NCBI GenBank assembly: GCA_030598355.1
Contig: JAUVQD010000108.1
Coordinates: 1-5,413 of the forward strand
Length of the DNA: 5,413 nucleotides
Direction of reading: 5' to 3'
Source of the DNA: Actinomycetes bacterium
GTDB lineage: Bacteria; Actinomycetota; Aquicultoria; CAJVYJ01; JAUVQD01
Shown piece after piece: positions 4,648 through 5,413 of the stretch. Within the stretch, counting starts at the first letter, position 1; each line of letters opens with the position of its first letter. The position numbers and the translations under genes are program-made. Under the pieces are notes generated by a model that worked only from the letters and a program-made list of their open reading frames with translations, did no database searches and had not been told where the DNA came from.

Positions 4648-5413
4648 TCACAGTCCCTGGCCACGTGGAATTTCGATCAACTCATAGCTTTCAATAATGT
4701 CGCCTTCTTTGATATCAGTATAATCAGCTAAGGCAACACCGCATTCGAATCCTTCCTTAACACTTTTCACATCATCTTTAAACCTGCGCAAAGAAGCAGT
4801 TTTTCCCTCATATACCACTGTGCCGTCGCGCACCAATCGCACTAGATCGTTCCTGGTGATCTCTCCCTCAACCACGTAGGATCCGGCAATAACCCCGATT
4901 TTCGGTGCTTTAAAGACTTTTCTGACCTCCACGCGCGCCTTATCTATTTCCTTATATTCAGGCTTAAGCATTCCAATGCACGCAGCTTTGATATCGTCTA
5001 CAAGTTTGTAGATGATTCTGTAAGTTCTTAAGTCTACTTCCTCTTTTTCAGCCATTTCTTTTGCTTTGGGCTCCGGGCGCACATTAAAACCGATAACGAT
5101 CGCGTTCGAAGCTTCGGCCAACATAACATCGCTTTCAGAAATTGCGCCAGCGCCTTTGTGTATTACATTTATCTGTACTTCTGATTGCTCTATTTTGTCT
5201 AAGGATTCCCGAATCGCCTCGATAGACCCCTGAGTGTCTCCCTTAAGAACAATCTTCAATTCCTGGACTTTACCCTCTTTGTATTTTTCAAACAGATCGT
5301 CAAGGCTGACATGCCGCTTTAAGTGCGCAAGCTGACGTTTCTTTAATGCTCTTTCTTCAGCTATTCGCCTGGCTTTCTTTTCGTCTTCGGCAACTTTAAA
5401 TTTATCGCCGGCA
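4648..5413 (-). CDS. infB: Translation initiation factor IF-2, C-terminal part (5' end beyond window)
   Basis: IF-2 is the GTPase that brings fMet-tRNA to the 30S subunit and promotes 50S joining. Only the last 254 residues are here; the G domain lies outside. The frame is open from the window edge. The fragment begins with AGDKFKVAEDEKKARRIAEER, the end of domain II and following helix. Domain III (C1) follows, with LKIVLKGDTQGSIEAI, GAGAISESDVMLAEASNAI and GFNVRPEP at about fragment residues 50-155. The C2 domain that binds the fMet acceptor end then covers about 160-250, with KAPKIGVIAGSYVVEGEITR, SLRRFKDDV, GFECGVAL and DIKEGDIIESYELIEI. The tail ends at TGA after IPRGQGL. An internal ATG at 5259 (MKIVLKGD) is not the gene start, because the preceding codons are clearly IF-2. 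One conserved C2 cysteine is serine here (see findings). Confidence 0.98.
   Translation of the reverse strand, partial: AGDKFKVAEDEKKARRIAEERALKKRQLAHLKRHVSLDDLFEKYKEGKVQELKIVLKGDTQGSIEAIRESLDKIEQSEVQINVIHKGAGAISESDVMLAEASNAIVIGFNVRPEPKAKEMAEKEEVDLRTYRIIYKLVDDIKAACIGMLKPEYKEIDKARVEVRKVFKAPKIGVIAGSYVVEGEITRNDLVRLVRDGTVVYEGKTASLRRFKDDVKSVKEGFECGVALADYTDIKEGDIIESYELIEIPRGQGL

Overview
This is a bacterial chromosomal window holding part of the nusA–infB translation/RNA-metabolism operon, with every gene on the minus strand. In transcription order (right to left) it contains the 3' part of infB (initiation factor IF-2), rbfA (30S maturation factor), an nrnA-type DHH/DHHA1 phosphoesterase gene, truB (tRNA pseudouridine-55 synthase), rpsO (ribosomal protein S15) and most of pnp (polynucleotide phosphorylase, with its C-terminal S1 domain cut off by the window edge). 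No mobile element, CRISPR array, tRNA or rRNA is visible. All plus-strand reading frames are shadows of these genes.

The base composition is moderate and fairly even. TGA, TAA and TAG are all used as stops (infB ends in TGA), so nothing suggests a recoded genetic code. The order infB–rbfA–nrnA–truB–rpsO–pnp is typical of Gram-positive-like lineages (Firmicutes, Actinobacteria, Chloroflexi and relatives). The gene ribF, often found between truB and rpsO in such clusters, is absent here. I cannot name the phylum from the sequence alone.

Layout: infB ends at 4648 and is followed by a 123-nt AT-rich gap. The genes rbfA, nrnA and truB then form an overlapping block (rbfA/nrnA overlap 35 nt with the annotated start, nrnA/truB overlap 22 nt), which suggests translational coupling. 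A 154-nt gap separates truB from rpsO, and only 27 nt separate rpsO from pnp. Functionally the set joins translation initiation (IF-2), 30S assembly (RbfA, S15), tRNA modification (TruB) and RNA turnover down to nanoRNA (PNPase, NrnA).

The most interesting part is the 154-nt truB–rpsO gap. Just upstream of rpsO lies a long imperfect stem-loop (2204–2251). It carries a tandem G·U/G–C pair like the S15 recognition motif of 16S helix 22. Its apical loop contains CACCU, which can pair with the rpsO Shine–Dalgarno sequence (AGGUG) to form a pseudoknot. The same loop segment can instead pair with UAGGU inside the stem, giving a competing fold. This is a good candidate for an S15 autoregulatory leader, possibly of an undescribed architecture. 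A second hairpin (2264–2292) sits upstream of it and lacks a U-tract.
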